Source of the DNA: Grimontia celer
Lineage (GTDB): Bacteria > Pseudomonadota > Gammaproteobacteria > Enterobacterales > Vibrionaceae
Assembly: GCF_900055185.1 (NCBI RefSeq)
Contig: NZ_FIZX01000007.1
Span: forward strand, 1 to 64,000
Direction of reading: 5' to 3'
Length of the DNA stretch: 64,000 bases
Shown: positions 1 through 9,768 of the stretch, in pieces
How the letters are laid out: each line of letters opens with the position of its first letter
Position numbering within the stretch: position 1 is the stretch's first letter
Program-made: the position numbers and the translations under genes
Notes under the pieces: model-generated
The model's database searches: none
What the model was told of the DNA's origin: nothing
What the model saw: the letters and a program-made list of their open reading frames with translations, nothing else

Positions 1-105
1 AAGTCCTCTAAAGGGTTGTTGGAGACTACGACGTAGATAGGTCAGGTGTGTAAGCGCTGCGAGGCGTTGAGCTAACTGATACTAATTGCCCGTGAGGCTT
101 AACCA
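1..105 (+). rRNA. rrl: 23S ribosomal RNA, 3' end (partial)
   Basis: The first ~105 bases match the conserved 3' terminus of bacterial 23S rRNA, including the segment that ends in GTGAGGCTTAACC. The gene begins outside the window. The exact mature 3' end is inferred from the E. coli end. It is followed after about 120 bases of spacer by 5S rRNA, the usual order of an rrn operon. Confidence 0.95.
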
Positions 106-224
106 TACAACACCCAAGGGGTTTTGACGGACTCGAATAGAACCTTGAATGTGTAGAGAACACAGAAACAGCTTTCCAAGATTTTGGTTTTGACCTTTTT
201 TAAAGGTGAAGACTTAGCAGAATT

Positions 225-344
225 TGCTTGGCGACCATAGCGTTATGGACCCACCTGACTCCATGCCGAACTCAGTAGTGAAACGTAACAGCGCCGATGG
301 TAGTGTGGGGTCTCCCCATGTGAGAGTAGGACATCGCCAGGCTT
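225..344 (+). rRNA. rrf: 5S ribosomal RNA
   Basis: A 120-base segment starting TGCTTGGCGACCATAG and ending GACATCGCCAGGCTT has the complete 5S sequence, with complementary ends (TGCTTGGCGA with TCGCCAGGC) and the conserved CCGAACTCAG loop. The sequence is of vibrio type. It sits between 23S and tRNA-Asp, so this is the distal part of an rrn operon. Confidence 0.97.
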
Positions 345-357
345 CCAATTTAAGTGT

Positions 358-434
358 GGAGCGGTAGTTCAGTTGGTTAGAATACCGGCCTGTCACGCCG
401 GGGGTCGCGGGTTCGAGTCCCGTCCGCTCCGCCA
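358..434 (+). tRNA. tRNA-Asp (GUC)
   Basis: A 77-base cloverleaf starts GGAGCGG and ends CCGCTCCGCCA, with the CCA encoded. The anticodon loop reads CTGTCAC, giving anticodon GUC for aspartate; the T loop TTCGAGT is intact. It lies 13 bases after 5S and is probably processed from the rRNA transcript, like the aspT gene at the end of some E. coli rrn operons. Confidence 0.97.
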
Positions 435-446
435 CTTCTTAGAGAA

Positions 447-473
447 ACCTCAGCAGAAATGCTGAGGTTTTTT
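447..473 (+). terminator. Rho-independent terminator after tRNA-Asp
   Basis: A 9-bp stem (ACCTCAGCA with TGCTGAGGT), a GAAA loop and a run of T end the rRNA/tRNA transcript. Nearly the same hairpin recurs after tRNA-Trp (1051-1079) and after the decayed tRNA copy (1164-1191). Confidence 0.9.
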
Positions 474-662
474 GCTATTTATCATATCCTGACCCTTGTC
501 TTGAAGTTCAAACACAAGGCTGACCACACTTTTTGAGTGGATAAATGCTAATAAATTGATTTATAGGGATGCAACGCCTACATGTAATGTATTTAAAAGC
601 ATACATAGAGTGATTGTTGTTAACTTCCCTCACTTTTATTTATGCAATTAATGGAATACCTG

Positions 663-694
663 TCAGTGGTTCTTATCACTGAGACTTTTTTTTT
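663..694 (+). terminator. Possible terminator in the 474-745 gap
   Basis: TCAGTG and CACTGA form a short stem followed closely by nine T. It lies in an AT-rich gap with no recognised gene, just upstream of the small ORF at 746. It may end residual read-through from the rrn operon, or an unrecognised short transcript. I see nothing else in 481-745. Confidence 0.45.
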
Positions 695-745
695 ATACCA
701 TCGCGGTATTATCAGCTTATCTAATAGGGACAAAGGGATCACCAG

Positions 746-880
746 ATGAATGATTTGTCAGCTTTACTTCAAATGACATTGCTATGTAGTGCAATTGCAG
801 CTTTGGTTGCAGGGCCTGCGGTGATTGCCTTGTTGGTATTTAACAAGTACAAGCAAAAAAATCTTGCCGAAGAATCATAA
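746..880 (+). CDS. Small single-pass membrane protein (44 aa)
   Basis: The ORF runs from ATG at 746 to TAA at 880 and encodes MNDLSALLQMTLLCSAIAAL, then a second hydrophobic stretch and a charged tail NKYKQKNLAEES. Residues ~8-33 would form one transmembrane helix, with the basic residues after it probably cytoplasmic. A purine-rich AAAGGGA lies ~9 bases before the ATG. I do not recognise the family. Its position between tRNA-Asp and tRNA-Trp, with a terminator-like hairpin upstream, suggests its own promoter. No database check was possible, so translation is an inference from the start, hydrophobic pattern and RBS. Confidence 0.55.
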   Translation: MNDLSALLQMTLLCSAIAALVAGPAVIALLVFNKYKQKNLAEES

Positions 881-966
881 ACTTGTATGAATTCTGTCCA
901 CTTGGTTTGGCTTTCCCCAATCAACACTGGCTATTTGACTGAGAACCATTAAAATAGCCTGCGTAT

Positions 967-1043
<77 letters not shown>

Positions 1044-1050
1044 AATTCGA

Positions 1051-1079
1051 AGCCTCAGCAGAGATGCTGGGGCTTTTTT
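1051..1079 (+). terminator. Terminator after tRNA-Trp
   Basis: AGCCTCAGCA pairs with TGCTGGGGCT (one G-U pair) around a GAGA loop, followed by six T. It is a sister copy of the hairpins at 447-473 and 1164-1191. Confidence 0.88.
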
Positions 1080-1109
1080 ATATATGGTATTTGGCTCTGC
1101 GAGCCAATT

Positions 1110-1156
1110 GTTGGGGGCTGGGGCGCCAGTCCGATCGAATCCCACCACCCTTGCCA
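1110..1156 (+). pseudogene. Decayed tRNA 3' half (tRNA-Trp-like remnant)
   Basis: Starting with GTTGGGGG and ending CGAATCCC, ACCACCCTTGCCA, this stretch repeats the 3' half of the tRNA-Trp gene at 1011-1043, interrupted by about 18 unrelated bases. The downstream sequence, AAATT(C/T)GAAGCCTCAGCAG, is also shared with the functional copy, so tRNA plus terminator were duplicated as a unit. No intact 5' half or anticodon arm is left; a perfect 7-bp hairpin (TTGGCTC/GAGCCAA, 1091-1107) stands where the 5' half would be. Confidence 0.7.
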
Positions 1157-1163
1157 AATTTGA

Positions 1164-1191
1164 AGCCTCAGCAGAAATGCTGAGGCTTTTT
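1164..1191 (+). terminator. Terminator after the tRNA remnant
   Basis: A perfect 10-bp stem, AGCCTCAGCA with TGCTGAGGCT, GAAA loop, then five T. It was duplicated together with the tRNA remnant before it. Confidence 0.85.
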
Positions 1192-1240
1192 CGTATCTAC
1201 TGCTCTCTAAACCAGTCCAACATTTGAATTGGCTAAGAGA

Positions 1241-1270
1241 ACGCCTTAGCGAATACGCATTTTAAGGCGT
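1241..1270 (+). promoter_or_regulatory. Hairpin at the crcB translation start region
   Basis: ACGCCTTA (1241-1248) and TAAGGCGT (1263-1270) are perfect inverted repeats, and GCG/CGC inside can extend the stem. The 3' arm contains AAGG, the only good ribosome-binding sequence for an ATG at 1274. The hairpin could hide it. No fluoride riboswitch consensus was recognised here. Confidence 0.4.
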
Positions 1271-1312
1271 ATCATGTCAGCTTGGTTTCTGGATAACATG
1301 GGCCTAAACACC

Positions 1313-1696
1313 ATGAATCAAGCAGTTTTACTTTTTTATATAGCCATTGGCGGAGCATTTGGTGCTTGCTCTCGTTATCTGATTTCTGAGCTCTGTGTTG
1401 TGTTACTAGGGCGCGGTTTTCCTTATGGTACTTTAACGGTTAATGTCGTTGGCTCATTTATCATGGGGCTACTCGTTGCAGCCTTAGAGCAGGAAGTCTT
1501 TTCTCCAGGTCCTTGGCGTCATCTCATCGGGCTAGGTTTTCTTGGGGCACTAACCACCTTTTCCACGTTTTCTATGGATAACGTTTTGCTGCTTCAACAG
1601 GGTGAGTGGTTCAAAATGGGTCTGAATGTTGTGCTGAATGTCGTTATCTGTATCTTTGCTGCTTGGGCAGGCTTTCAGTTGTTAATGCGCGGTTAA
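1313..1696 (+). CDS. crcB: Fluoride-specific ion channel CrcB (Fluc)
   Basis: A 127-residue inner-membrane protein of the CrcB/Fluc family, small channels that work as dual-topology dimers and export fluoride. Family signatures are present: GGAFGACSRY near the N-terminus, GTLTVNVVGSF in helix 2 with the conserved Asn, and GALTTFSTF in helix 3; four hydrophobic segments fit the family. The start at 1313 gives the usual family length. An in-frame ATG at 1274 adds 13 residues and has the better ribosome-binding site (AAGG six bases upstream), so it is a real alternative. The gene stands alone between the tRNA region and the thiamine operon. Confidence 0.93.
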   Translation: MNQAVLLFYIAIGGAFGACSRYLISELCVVLLGRGFPYGTLTVNVVGSFIMGLLVAALEQEVFSPGPWRHLIGLGFLGALTTFSTFSMDNVLLLQQGEWFKMGLNVVLNVVICIFAAWAGFQLLMRG

Positions 1697-1750
1697 TCAC
1701 TTTGAGTGGTTGAGATAACGGAAAGCATTCCCTATACTCGTTCGCTGATA

Positions 1751-1832
1751 CTTGTCGGAGTGCCATTTGGCTGAGACTGCGAAAGCAGGATCCGTTGAAC
1801 CTGATCAGGCTAATACCTGCGAAGGGAACAAG
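1751..1832 (+). promoter_or_regulatory. TPP riboswitch (THI element)
   Basis: The conserved thi-box elements are present in order: GGAGTGCC, CTGAGA, ACCTGATCAGGCTAATACC and TGCGAAGGGAA, closed by a CTTGT/ACAAG stem (1751-1755 with 1828-1832). Such aptamers bind thiamine pyrophosphate and switch off thiamine biosynthesis genes. It lies about 110 bases before thiC, so it should control the whole thiCEFSGH operon. No clear terminator follows the aptamer; control of the thiC ribosome-binding site (GGAG, 1932) is therefore more likely, but this is inference. Confidence 0.96.
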
Positions 1833-1873
1833 AGAACAACAATTGTGGTGTTCTGGGATATTGATATCTATAA

Positions 1874-3856
<1,983 letters not shown>

Positions 3857-3864
3857 GAGGTGCT

Positions 3865-4536
3865 ATGAACACCTCTCCCGTGTTTCCAAGGATGGACGGG
3901 GGCATAGGCCCTTTCTATCCGGTGGTTGATGATATTGCCCTGTTGAAGCGTTTGCTGGCGTTTGGTGTGCGTACGGTTCAGCTTAGGGTTAAAGATGCCA
4001 ATCATCCTAACCTTGATGCCATGATCAAAGAGGCTGTTGCTTGCGGCCGTCTTTGTCAGGCTCAGGTATTTATCAACGATCACTGGGAAAAGGCTCTAGA
4101 TGCCGGTGCATATGGGCTCCATCTGGGTCAGGACGACTTGAAATCGGCTGATCTGGATGCGATAGCCCATGCCGGTATTCGCCTTGGAGTGTCCACCCGA
4201 ACATCTGATGAGCTGGAATTAGCCTTATCTCTTAACCCGAGCTATCTGGCTATAGGCCATATCTTCCCAACACCAACCAAACAGATGCCTACTCCACCCC
4301 AGGGCGTAGCGCAGTTGTCGAAGCATTTAGCGACAGTAGCAGGGAAAGTACCAACAGTGGCTATTGGTGGCATTGATATCGCTAAAGCCCCAGAAGTTTG
4401 GCAAAGCGGTGTGGATGCGATCGCCGTTGTGCGGGCGGTCACCCAGTCCTGTGATCTGGCGGCAACGCTTCAATCGTTCGCTGAGGTGCTGACAGAGGAG
4501 GCGAGAAATGAGCGTATCGTCGTCGAACAAAGCTAG
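3865..4536 (+). CDS. thiE: Thiamine-phosphate synthase ThiE
   Basis: ThiE joins hydroxymethylpyrimidine diphosphate and thiazole phosphate to give thiamine phosphate. It is a 223-residue TIM barrel with family motifs QLRVKD (pyrophosphate and Mg binding), INDHWEKALDAGAYGLHLGQ and GHIFPTPTKQMP, and a late AIGGI loop. An AGGAGG ribosome-binding site precedes the ATG. The gene overlaps thiF by 29 bases in another frame. The C-terminal ~15 residues lie in that overlap. Confidence 0.96.
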   Translation: MNTSPVFPRMDGGIGPFYPVVDDIALLKRLLAFGVRTVQLRVKDANHPNLDAMIKEAVACGRLCQAQVFINDHWEKALDAGAYGLHLGQDDLKSADLDAIAHAGIRLGVSTRTSDELELALSLNPSYLAIGHIFPTPTKQMPTPPQGVAQLSKHLATVAGKVPTVAIGGIDIAKAPEVWQSGVDAIAVVRAVTQSCDLAATLQSFAEVLTEEARNERIVVEQS

Positions 4537-5320
4537 TCTGTCAGACTGTGAGTTTGACCGTTACAGTCGCCAAATCATGTTGGATAACTGGGGCGAAGAG
4601 GCGCAACTGAAACTTTCTCAAGCCAAAGTACTGATAGTGGGGTGCGGCGGTCTTGGAACTGCGGCTTCGCAGTATTTGGCCGGGGCAGGAGTCGGGCAGT
4701 TAGTGCTGGCTGATGGCGATGTGCTGGAGCGTTCAAACTTGCCGAGGCAGGTTGCTTATCGTGAAAAGGACTTAGGCAAAGGTAAGGCGAAAGCGCTGAG
4801 TGAACAACTCAATGCGTTGAACAGCCTCATCCAATGTCGGCCCGTCACTCGTCAGCTAGATGGAATGGCGCTGGAGCTTGAAGCTTCCCTTGCCGATATC
4901 GTGCTTGATTGCAGCGACAACATGGCAACCAGGCAGGCGGTGAATGCCGCCTGCGTGAAATTGGGCAAGCCATTGATTTCTGGTGCAGGTATTGGTTGGC
5001 AAGGTCAACTGATGATTTTCGATTTCAGAACCTCTTCCTCACCTTGTTATCACTGCCTATTCCCCTCCTACCAGGACCCTCAATCGAGGAGTTGTCAGAG
5101 TGCAGGTGTTGTGGGGCCAGTGGTAGGCATTATCGGTAACTTTCAGGCATTAGAAGCGCTGAAGTTGCTGATAGGCGAATCTCTACCTGCGAGCTTTTAT
5201 CAGTTTGATGGTCTGTCTCTATCGCTCAGAAAGATGCTGGTTCATCGCGATCCTGAGTGCGCCATTTGTCAGCCTCGCGCACTTCTAAATAAGGAGATCT
5301 CACATGCAGATCTGGCTTAA
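4508..5320 (+). CDS. thiF: Sulfur carrier protein ThiS adenylyltransferase ThiF
   Basis: ThiF adenylates the C-terminal glycine of ThiS so that sulfur can be loaded for thiazole synthesis. This 270-residue E1-like enzyme shows RYSRQI (18-23), the nucleotide loop GCGGLG (45-50), the ADGDVLERSNLPRQ signature, CYHC and CAIC zinc-binding pairs, and a Cys before AGVVGPVVG as in E. coli ThiF. An AGGAGG-like site within the thiE end precedes the ATG. It overlaps both neighbours, as expected for tight coupling. MoeB is the nearest alternative, but operon position settles ThiF. Confidence 0.96.
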   Translation: MSVSSSNKASLSDCEFDRYSRQIMLDNWGEEAQLKLSQAKVLIVGCGGLGTAASQYLAGAGVGQLVLADGDVLERSNLPRQVAYREKDLGKGKAKALSEQLNALNSLIQCRPVTRQLDGMALELEASLADIVLDCSDNMATRQAVNAACVKLGKPLISGAGIGWQGQLMIFDFRTSSSPCYHCLFPSYQDPQSRSCQSAGVVGPVVGIIGNFQALEALKLLIGESLPASFYQFDGLSLSLRKMLVHRDPECAICQPRALLNKEISHADLA

Positions 5321-5504
5321 TGATGAAGCCTACTTGCCAAAGACTGCCAGCGATTTGCTGGCATTGGTGAGTGAATTATCTCTACCTGAACAGTCGGTGG
5401 CGATAGCTCTGAACGGTGAAATTATCCCCCGTAGCCAGTGGCAATCTACACCACTGACTGAGGGTGTTCAGGTCGCTATGTTTCAAGCCATTGCCGGAGG
5501 TTAA
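5304..5504 (+). CDS. thiS: Sulfur carrier protein ThiS
   Basis: A 66-residue ubiquitin-like sulfur carrier ending in the required di-glycine (AIAGG), which is adenylated by ThiF and turned into a thiocarboxylate for ThiG. AAGGAG lies upstream of the ATG and the gene overlaps the end of thiF by 17 bases. thiG starts two bases after the stop. Length and C-terminus are typical. Confidence 0.96.
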   Translation: MQIWLNDEAYLPKTASDLLALVSELSLPEQSVAIALNGEIIPRSQWQSTPLTEGVQVAMFQAIAGG

Positions 5505-5506
5505 CC

Positions 5507-6277
5507 ATGTTGAAAATTGCAGATAAAACATTTTCCTCTCGCCTGTTTACCGGAACAGGAAAGTTCTCAAGCACCCAGGTTATGGCAGAGAGTATCGTCG
5601 AAAGTGGCTCCGAGTTAGTTACCATGGCGCTAAAACGTGTCGATGTCCAAAAGCGTGATGATGACATTCTGGCGCCGCTGATTGCGTCGGGCGTGAATCT
5701 GTTACCTAACACGTCGGGTGCAAAAACCGCGAAAGAAGCCATTTTTGCCGCAAGACTTGCCCGTGAGGCGTTGGGAACTAACTGGCTGAAGCTCGAAATT
5801 CATCCTGATCCTAAATACCTGATGCCTGACCCAATTGAAACTTTGAAAGCGGCTGAAGCACTGGTCAAAGAAGGCTTTGTGGTGCTGCCATATTGCCACG
5901 CCGATCCTGTGCTTTGTAAGCATCTGGAAGAAGCTGGTTGTGCGGTCGTGATGCCGCTCGGTGCGCCTATTGGCAGCAATAAGGGTCTGGCATCAAGGGA
6001 TTTTCTCGACATCATCATCGATCAGGCCAAAGTGCCAGTCGTGGTAGATGCGGGTATTGGAGCCCCTTCCCATGCTGCTGAAGCGATGGAAAAAGGTGCA
6101 GATGCTGTGCTGGTGAATACAGCTATTGCTGCGGCAGCTGACCCTGTCGCAATGGCAAAGGCCTTCAAGTTAGCCGTAGAAGCCGGTCGCATGGCCTATG
6201 AGGCAGGCTTGGCAGGGCAGGTACAACAAGCTGTCGCCTCCAGCCCACTCACCGCTTTTCTTGATGAGCTGGCGTGA
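5507..6277 (+). CDS. thiG: Thiazole synthase ThiG
   Basis: ThiG forms the thiazole phosphate ring from deoxyxylulose phosphate, dehydroglycine and ThiS thiocarboxylate. The 256-residue TIM barrel has the conserved segment [17 protein letters not shown], where K95 is the likely imine-forming lysine by homology, plus [26 protein letters not shown] and [24 protein letters not shown]-type phosphate loops. GGAGG lies just before its ATG. The stop overlaps the next frame, where thiH begins. Confidence 0.97.
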   Translation: MLKIADKTFSSRLFTGTGKFSSTQVMAESIVESGSELVTMALKRVDVQKRDDDILAPLIASGVNLLPNTSGAKTAKEAIFAARLAREALGTNWLKLEIHPDPKYLMPDPIETLKAAEALVKEGFVVLPYCHADPVLCKHLEEAGCAVVMPLGAPIGSNKGLASRDFLDIIIDQAKVPVVVDAGIGAPSHAAEAMEKGADAVLVNTAIAAAADPVAMAKAFKLAVEAGRMAYEAGLAGQVQQAVASSPLTAFLDELA

Positions 6278-6288
6278 CGGGAGGAGAT

Positions 6289-7401
6289 ATGGCTTTTTCT
6301 GATCATTGGCGGACGCTCGATTGGGACGATATCCGCTTGTCCATTTACAGTAAAACAGAAGCGGATGTTCAGCGGGCATTGGCTAAGCCAAAGCGGAACT
6401 TGGAAGACTTTAAGGCGCTGATCTCGCCCGCTGCGGAGCCCTTCCTTGAAGCGATGGCGCAGCAAGCTGCAGCGCTGACCCGACGTCGATTCGGCTATAC
6501 GGTCAATTTCTACGTGCCGCTTTATCTGTCGAACCTTTGTGCCAACGCTTGTACCTATTGTGGCTTTTCAATGGAAAATCGTATCAAGCGCCGTACCCTA
6601 TCGCTGGATGACATTGAGCGCGAGTGCGAAGCGATTAAAGCAATGAACTTTGACAGCATTCTCTTGGTAACTGGTGAGCATCAAACCAAAGTGGGGATGG
6701 ACTACTTTCGAACCTCTGTGCCTGCCATTAAGCAGCATTTCAGCTATCTCGCCATGGAGGTACAACCCATGGAAACGAAAGACTATGCTGAGCTTAAAGG
6801 TCTGGGTCTGGATGCAGTGATGGTCTATCAGGAAACCTATAATCGCTCGACCTATGCTGAACATCATCTGCGAGGTAACAAGACGGATTTTGCTTTTCGT
6901 CTTGATACCCCTGACAGGCTTGCCCAAGCAGGGATCGACAAGATTGGCATTGGGGCTCTGATTGGACTGGATGAGTGGCGAACGGATTGCTTCTTTGTCG
7001 CCAGTCACCTTGAGTACATGGAGCGCATCTACTGGCGAAGCCGTTACTCGATTTCCTTTCCAAGGCTACGTCCTTGTGAGGGGGCGGTACAGCCAAAGTC
7101 GGTGATGACGGACCGACAACTGGTTCAGCTTATCTGTGCCTACAGGTTGCTCAACTCAGAAGTGGAGCTTTCTTTATCGACCCGAGAGTCGCCTGAATTT
7201 CGGGATAAAGTATTGCCGCTTGGAATCACTTCGATGTCAGCTGCTTCGAAAACCCAGCCTGGTGGTTACGCCGATGATGAACCTGAGCTTGAGCAGTTTT
7301 CGGTTTCAGATGAGCGCAGTGCCAGTGCGGTGGCAACTGCGGTGAAAGCGGCCGGTTTTGAAGTGGTGTGGAAGGACTGGGAGCAGGGATACTCAGGTTG
7401 A
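6289..7401 (+). CDS. thiH: 2-iminoacetate synthase ThiH
   Basis: ThiH is a radical-SAM tyrosine lyase that makes dehydroglycine for ThiG; its presence marks the anaerobe-tolerant route instead of the ThiO oxidase. From ATG 6289 the protein has 370 residues (E. coli 377). The CX3CX2C cluster is at C84, C88, C91 (CANACTYC). GGAGGAG just before 6289 favours this start; a GTG at 6274 overlapping the thiG stop is an alternative adding five residues. Last gene of the thi operon; no clear terminator was seen after it. Confidence 0.96.
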   Translation: MAFSDHWRTLDWDDIRLSIYSKTEADVQRALAKPKRNLEDFKALISPAAEPFLEAMAQQAAALTRRRFGYTVNFYVPLYLSNLCANACTYCGFSMENRIKRRTLSLDDIERECEAIKAMNFDSILLVTGEHQTKVGMDYFRTSVPAIKQHFSYLAMEVQPMETKDYAELKGLGLDAVMVYQETYNRSTYAEHHLRGNKTDFAFRLDTPDRLAQAGIDKIGIGALIGLDEWRTDCFFVASHLEYMERIYWRSRYSISFPRLRPCEGAVQPKSVMTDRQLVQLICAYRLLNSEVELSLSTRESPEFRDKVLPLGITSMSAASKTQPGGYADDEPELEQFSVSDERSASAVATAVKAAGFEVVWKDWEQGYSG

Positions 7402-7520
7402 TGTGTCTTTCTTTTGATTCTTGGTGCAAAAGATATGGAGTCTGGCTTTGAATGCGAAATCATTCGTTTAAATTTGGGGCTAGAATGTTATTTGTTTCAG
7501 TTGGTTTCAAGGAAGATGTA

Positions 7521-7889
7521 ATGAATAAAATAGTTATTGCGTTGTTTCTCAGCTCATTGCTCGCAGCTTGCATGGCAACAAAAGATAGTAGTCCTTATAA
7601 GCCTACGGCAAGTTCTGATGATATTGCTGAGGCTAAAGAAGCATTCGCGAACAATAAGTATGTTGATGTAGACGACAATGGTTTCATTGTTGTCAGTGAT
7701 CGTGTCCCAAGTGGCTATAAGTGGGAAGAAACAGTCATGCGTCAGGTGGCCTATGAAACAGCTTGTGAAAAGCTTAAGGGGTTCATCGATAGAGGTTTTG
7801 TTGTCAATTTCTGGGCCAAAGGACGTGGTGGGAACTATACGTTTTACAATGATAAAAAATGTGCTGAAGGTGCGCCTACCAATCTATAA
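7521..7889 (+). CDS. Small lipoprotein of unknown function
   Basis: The 122-residue protein begins MNKIVIALFLSSLLAACMAT, a lipoprotein signal with lipobox LAAC and lipidated Cys17. The rest is hydrophilic, with two further cysteines (ETACEKL and KKCAEG) that could form a disulfide in the periplasm. ATG 7521 is chosen because of AAGGA eight bases upstream and because the signal peptide starts there; a longer frame from 7452 lacks support. No family recognised. It is a single gene, ended by a shared bidirectional terminator. Base composition (AT-richer than its neighbours) hints at a more recent or less constrained gene. Confidence 0.82.
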   Translation: MNKIVIALFLSSLLAACMATKDSSPYKPTASSDDIAEAKEAFANNKYVDVDDNGFIVVSDRVPSGYKWEETVMRQVAYETACEKLKGFIDRGFVVNFWAKGRGGNYTFYNDKKCAEGAPTNL

Positions 7890-7920
7890 AAGAAGAGCGC
7901 CAAACGGCGCTCTTCTTTTT
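7890..7920. terminator. Bidirectional terminator between lipoprotein gene and aminopeptidase gene
   Basis: A perfect 12-bp stem AAGAAGAGCGCC/GGCGCTCTTCTT with an AAAC loop, T-rich on the plus strand. It separates two convergent genes and can serve both, though the T-run is better on the plus strand. Confidence 0.88.
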
Positions 7921-7932
7921 ACTGTTAACCAT

Positions 7933-9720
7933 CTAGCGTGAAAGGGCGGCAGTTGCCTGTTCAAGCCATTCCAAGTCCTCACCTTCCAATGATGGACTAA
8001 CATCTTGCCACACTTTCTGGTGGTAATCGTTCCACCAAGCAATCTCGCTGTCAGTCAACAAAGATACATCCACCAAGCGGCGATCGATTGGAGCGCGGGT
8101 TAATGACTCAAAACCAAGCACAGTCATATCGCCTTGGGTTGGCGCTTCTACCACCAACTCCAGGTTTTCGATGCGGATACCAAAGGCATCGGCGCGGTAA
8201 TAACCTGGCTCGTTCGACAGCACCATACCCGGTAGCAGTGCTACTGTGCTAGGGGCTTTGGAGATACGCTGCGGGCCTTCATGGACACTCAGGAAGTGAC
8301 CTACGCCGTGGCCTGTGCCATGGTCGTAGTCGAAGCCGTTAGCCCACAGGTGCTGACGCGCCAGCGCATCCAGTTGGCTGCCAGCGGTACCCTTCGGAAA
8401 ACGTGCAGTCGCTAGAGAGATGTGGCCTTTCAGTACCAGAGTGAAAGCTTGCTTCACTTCGTCTGAACACTCACCAATCGCAACAGTGCGGGTGATATCG
8501 GTCGTACCATCCGGATATTGACCGCCTGAGTCCACCAGATAGACATTGTTCATCTCCAGCTCGCCCGGCTCAGGCTGGTTCAGGTGGTTGTAGTGACACA
8601 TAGCTGCATTGCCACCTGCTGCTGAAATAGTATCGAAGCTCAAATCTGCCAGTGTTTTATCCAGTTCACGGAAGCTGTATAGCTTGTCTGAAAGCTCAGC
8701 TTCGTTTGGCAGATTGCCTGCAGCGACTTCTTTATCCAGCCAGGCGAGGAAACGGCTGATTGCCACACCATCGCGGACATGGCTTGCTTTCATACCATCA
8801 ATTTCGACCGCGTTTTTGGCCGCTTTTGGCAGCATGCATGGGTCTGCAGCGTGAACGATAATGGCACCGTTTTGATTCAGTACCTGACTTGCCCATGCAT
8901 TGCTGGTTTGCGGGTCGACCAACACAGATTGGCCGGAGAGTGCAGCCAGAGCCGACTCCAGTACTTCTGGAGCTTGAACCGATACGCCTTCGCCCACATG
9001 TGCTGAGAAACCTTCTGGCAGGCGCGCAGGGTCGATAAACAGGGTGACTTCGCCTTTGGCATTGACGATAGCGCTGGCCAACACCACAGGCAGACGTGAT
9101 ACATCACCACCACGGATATTCAGAAGCCAACAGATGCTGTCGAGCTGACTTAAAAGCGCTGCATCAGCGCCAGATTTAGCAATCGCAGTACCGATTTCAC
9201 GGCGTTTATCTTCGCTGTTTTGACCCACAATGTTGGTGCCCATCAGCCTTGCATCGGTCAGCAGGGGGGCAGGACGATCATGCCATGCAGTATCGACCGG
9301 GTTGGTATTTACACACACCAAATCCAGCTTACCCTCGACTTGTTTCTCTGCAGATGCCAGCCAGTTCGCGCTGTGAAGGCGTGGGTCAACGGCCACTTTG
9401 CTGCCTTTAGGCAGATTGTCTTGCAGCCATTGCAGTGCGGGCACTTCAATCAGATGACGGTATTCGAAAATGTCATCAGGCACTTGCTTGCGTACCTGTA
9501 CCGTGTAGCGGCCATCAACAAACATTGCGGCTTTGTCTCGCGCGATAACAGCCGCGCCTGCTGAGCCAGTAAAACCTGTCGCCCAGTGGAGGCGTTCATT
9601 GTGCTCGGGGATGTATTCGCCGAGAAATTCGTCTTCATGAGGAATGATCAGAGCGTCCAGTGCCTGTTCTTCCAGCCAGCGTCTCAATGCATCGACGCGC
9701 TGCGCAATAATGGCGTGCAT
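7933..9720 (-). CDS. Xaa-Pro aminopeptidase, M24B family (three-domain type)
   Basis: A 595-residue metallopeptidase expected to remove N-terminal residues preceding proline in the cytoplasm. Length and layout (two creatinase-like N-terminal domains, then a pita-bread catalytic domain) match the long aminopeptidase P form rather than the 440-residue E. coli PepP. Metal ligands are visible in VDSGGQY (Asp), GTTDITRT (Asp), GTGHGVGHF (His), SNEPGYY (Glu) and IRIENLE (Glu). In V. cholerae an aminopeptidase P gene also follows the thi operon, as I recall. The start ATG is at 9720; the upstream neighbour is a LysR gene on the same strand. Confidence 0.92.
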   Translation of the reverse strand: MHAIIAQRVDALRRWLEEQALDALIIPHEDEFLGEYIPEHNERLHWATGFTGSAGAAVIARDKAAMFVDGRYTVQVRKQVPDDIFEYRHLIEVPALQWLQDNLPKGSKVAVDPRLHSANWLASAEKQVEGKLDLVCVNTNPVDTAWHDRPAPLLTDARLMGTNIVGQNSEDKRREIGTAIAKSGADAALLSQLDSICWLLNIRGGDVSRLPVVLASAIVNAKGEVTLFIDPARLPEGFSAHVGEGVSVQAPEVLESALAALSGQSVLVDPQTSNAWASQVLNQNGAIIVHAADPCMLPKAAKNAVEIDGMKASHVRDGVAISRFLAWLDKEVAAGNLPNEAELSDKLYSFRELDKTLADLSFDTISAAGGNAAMCHYNHLNQPEPGELEMNNVYLVDSGGQYPDGTTDITRTVAIGECSDEVKQAFTLVLKGHISLATARFPKGTAGSQLDALARQHLWANGFDYDHGTGHGVGHFLSVHEGPQRISKAPSTVALLPGMVLSNEPGYYRADAFGIRIENLELVVEAPTQGDMTVLGFESLTRAPIDRRLVDVSLLTDSEIAWWNDYHQKVWQDVSPSLEGEDLEWLEQATAALSR

Positions 9721-9768
9721 TCTTCGTCCTTATTTGGGTGATCGTATAGGGGTCTTTGGTTGTCTAAG

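Noticed and set aside
1201-1312. Fluoride riboswitch before crcB
   Set aside because: Searched by eye for the crcB-motif consensus and found only the simple inverted repeat described above.
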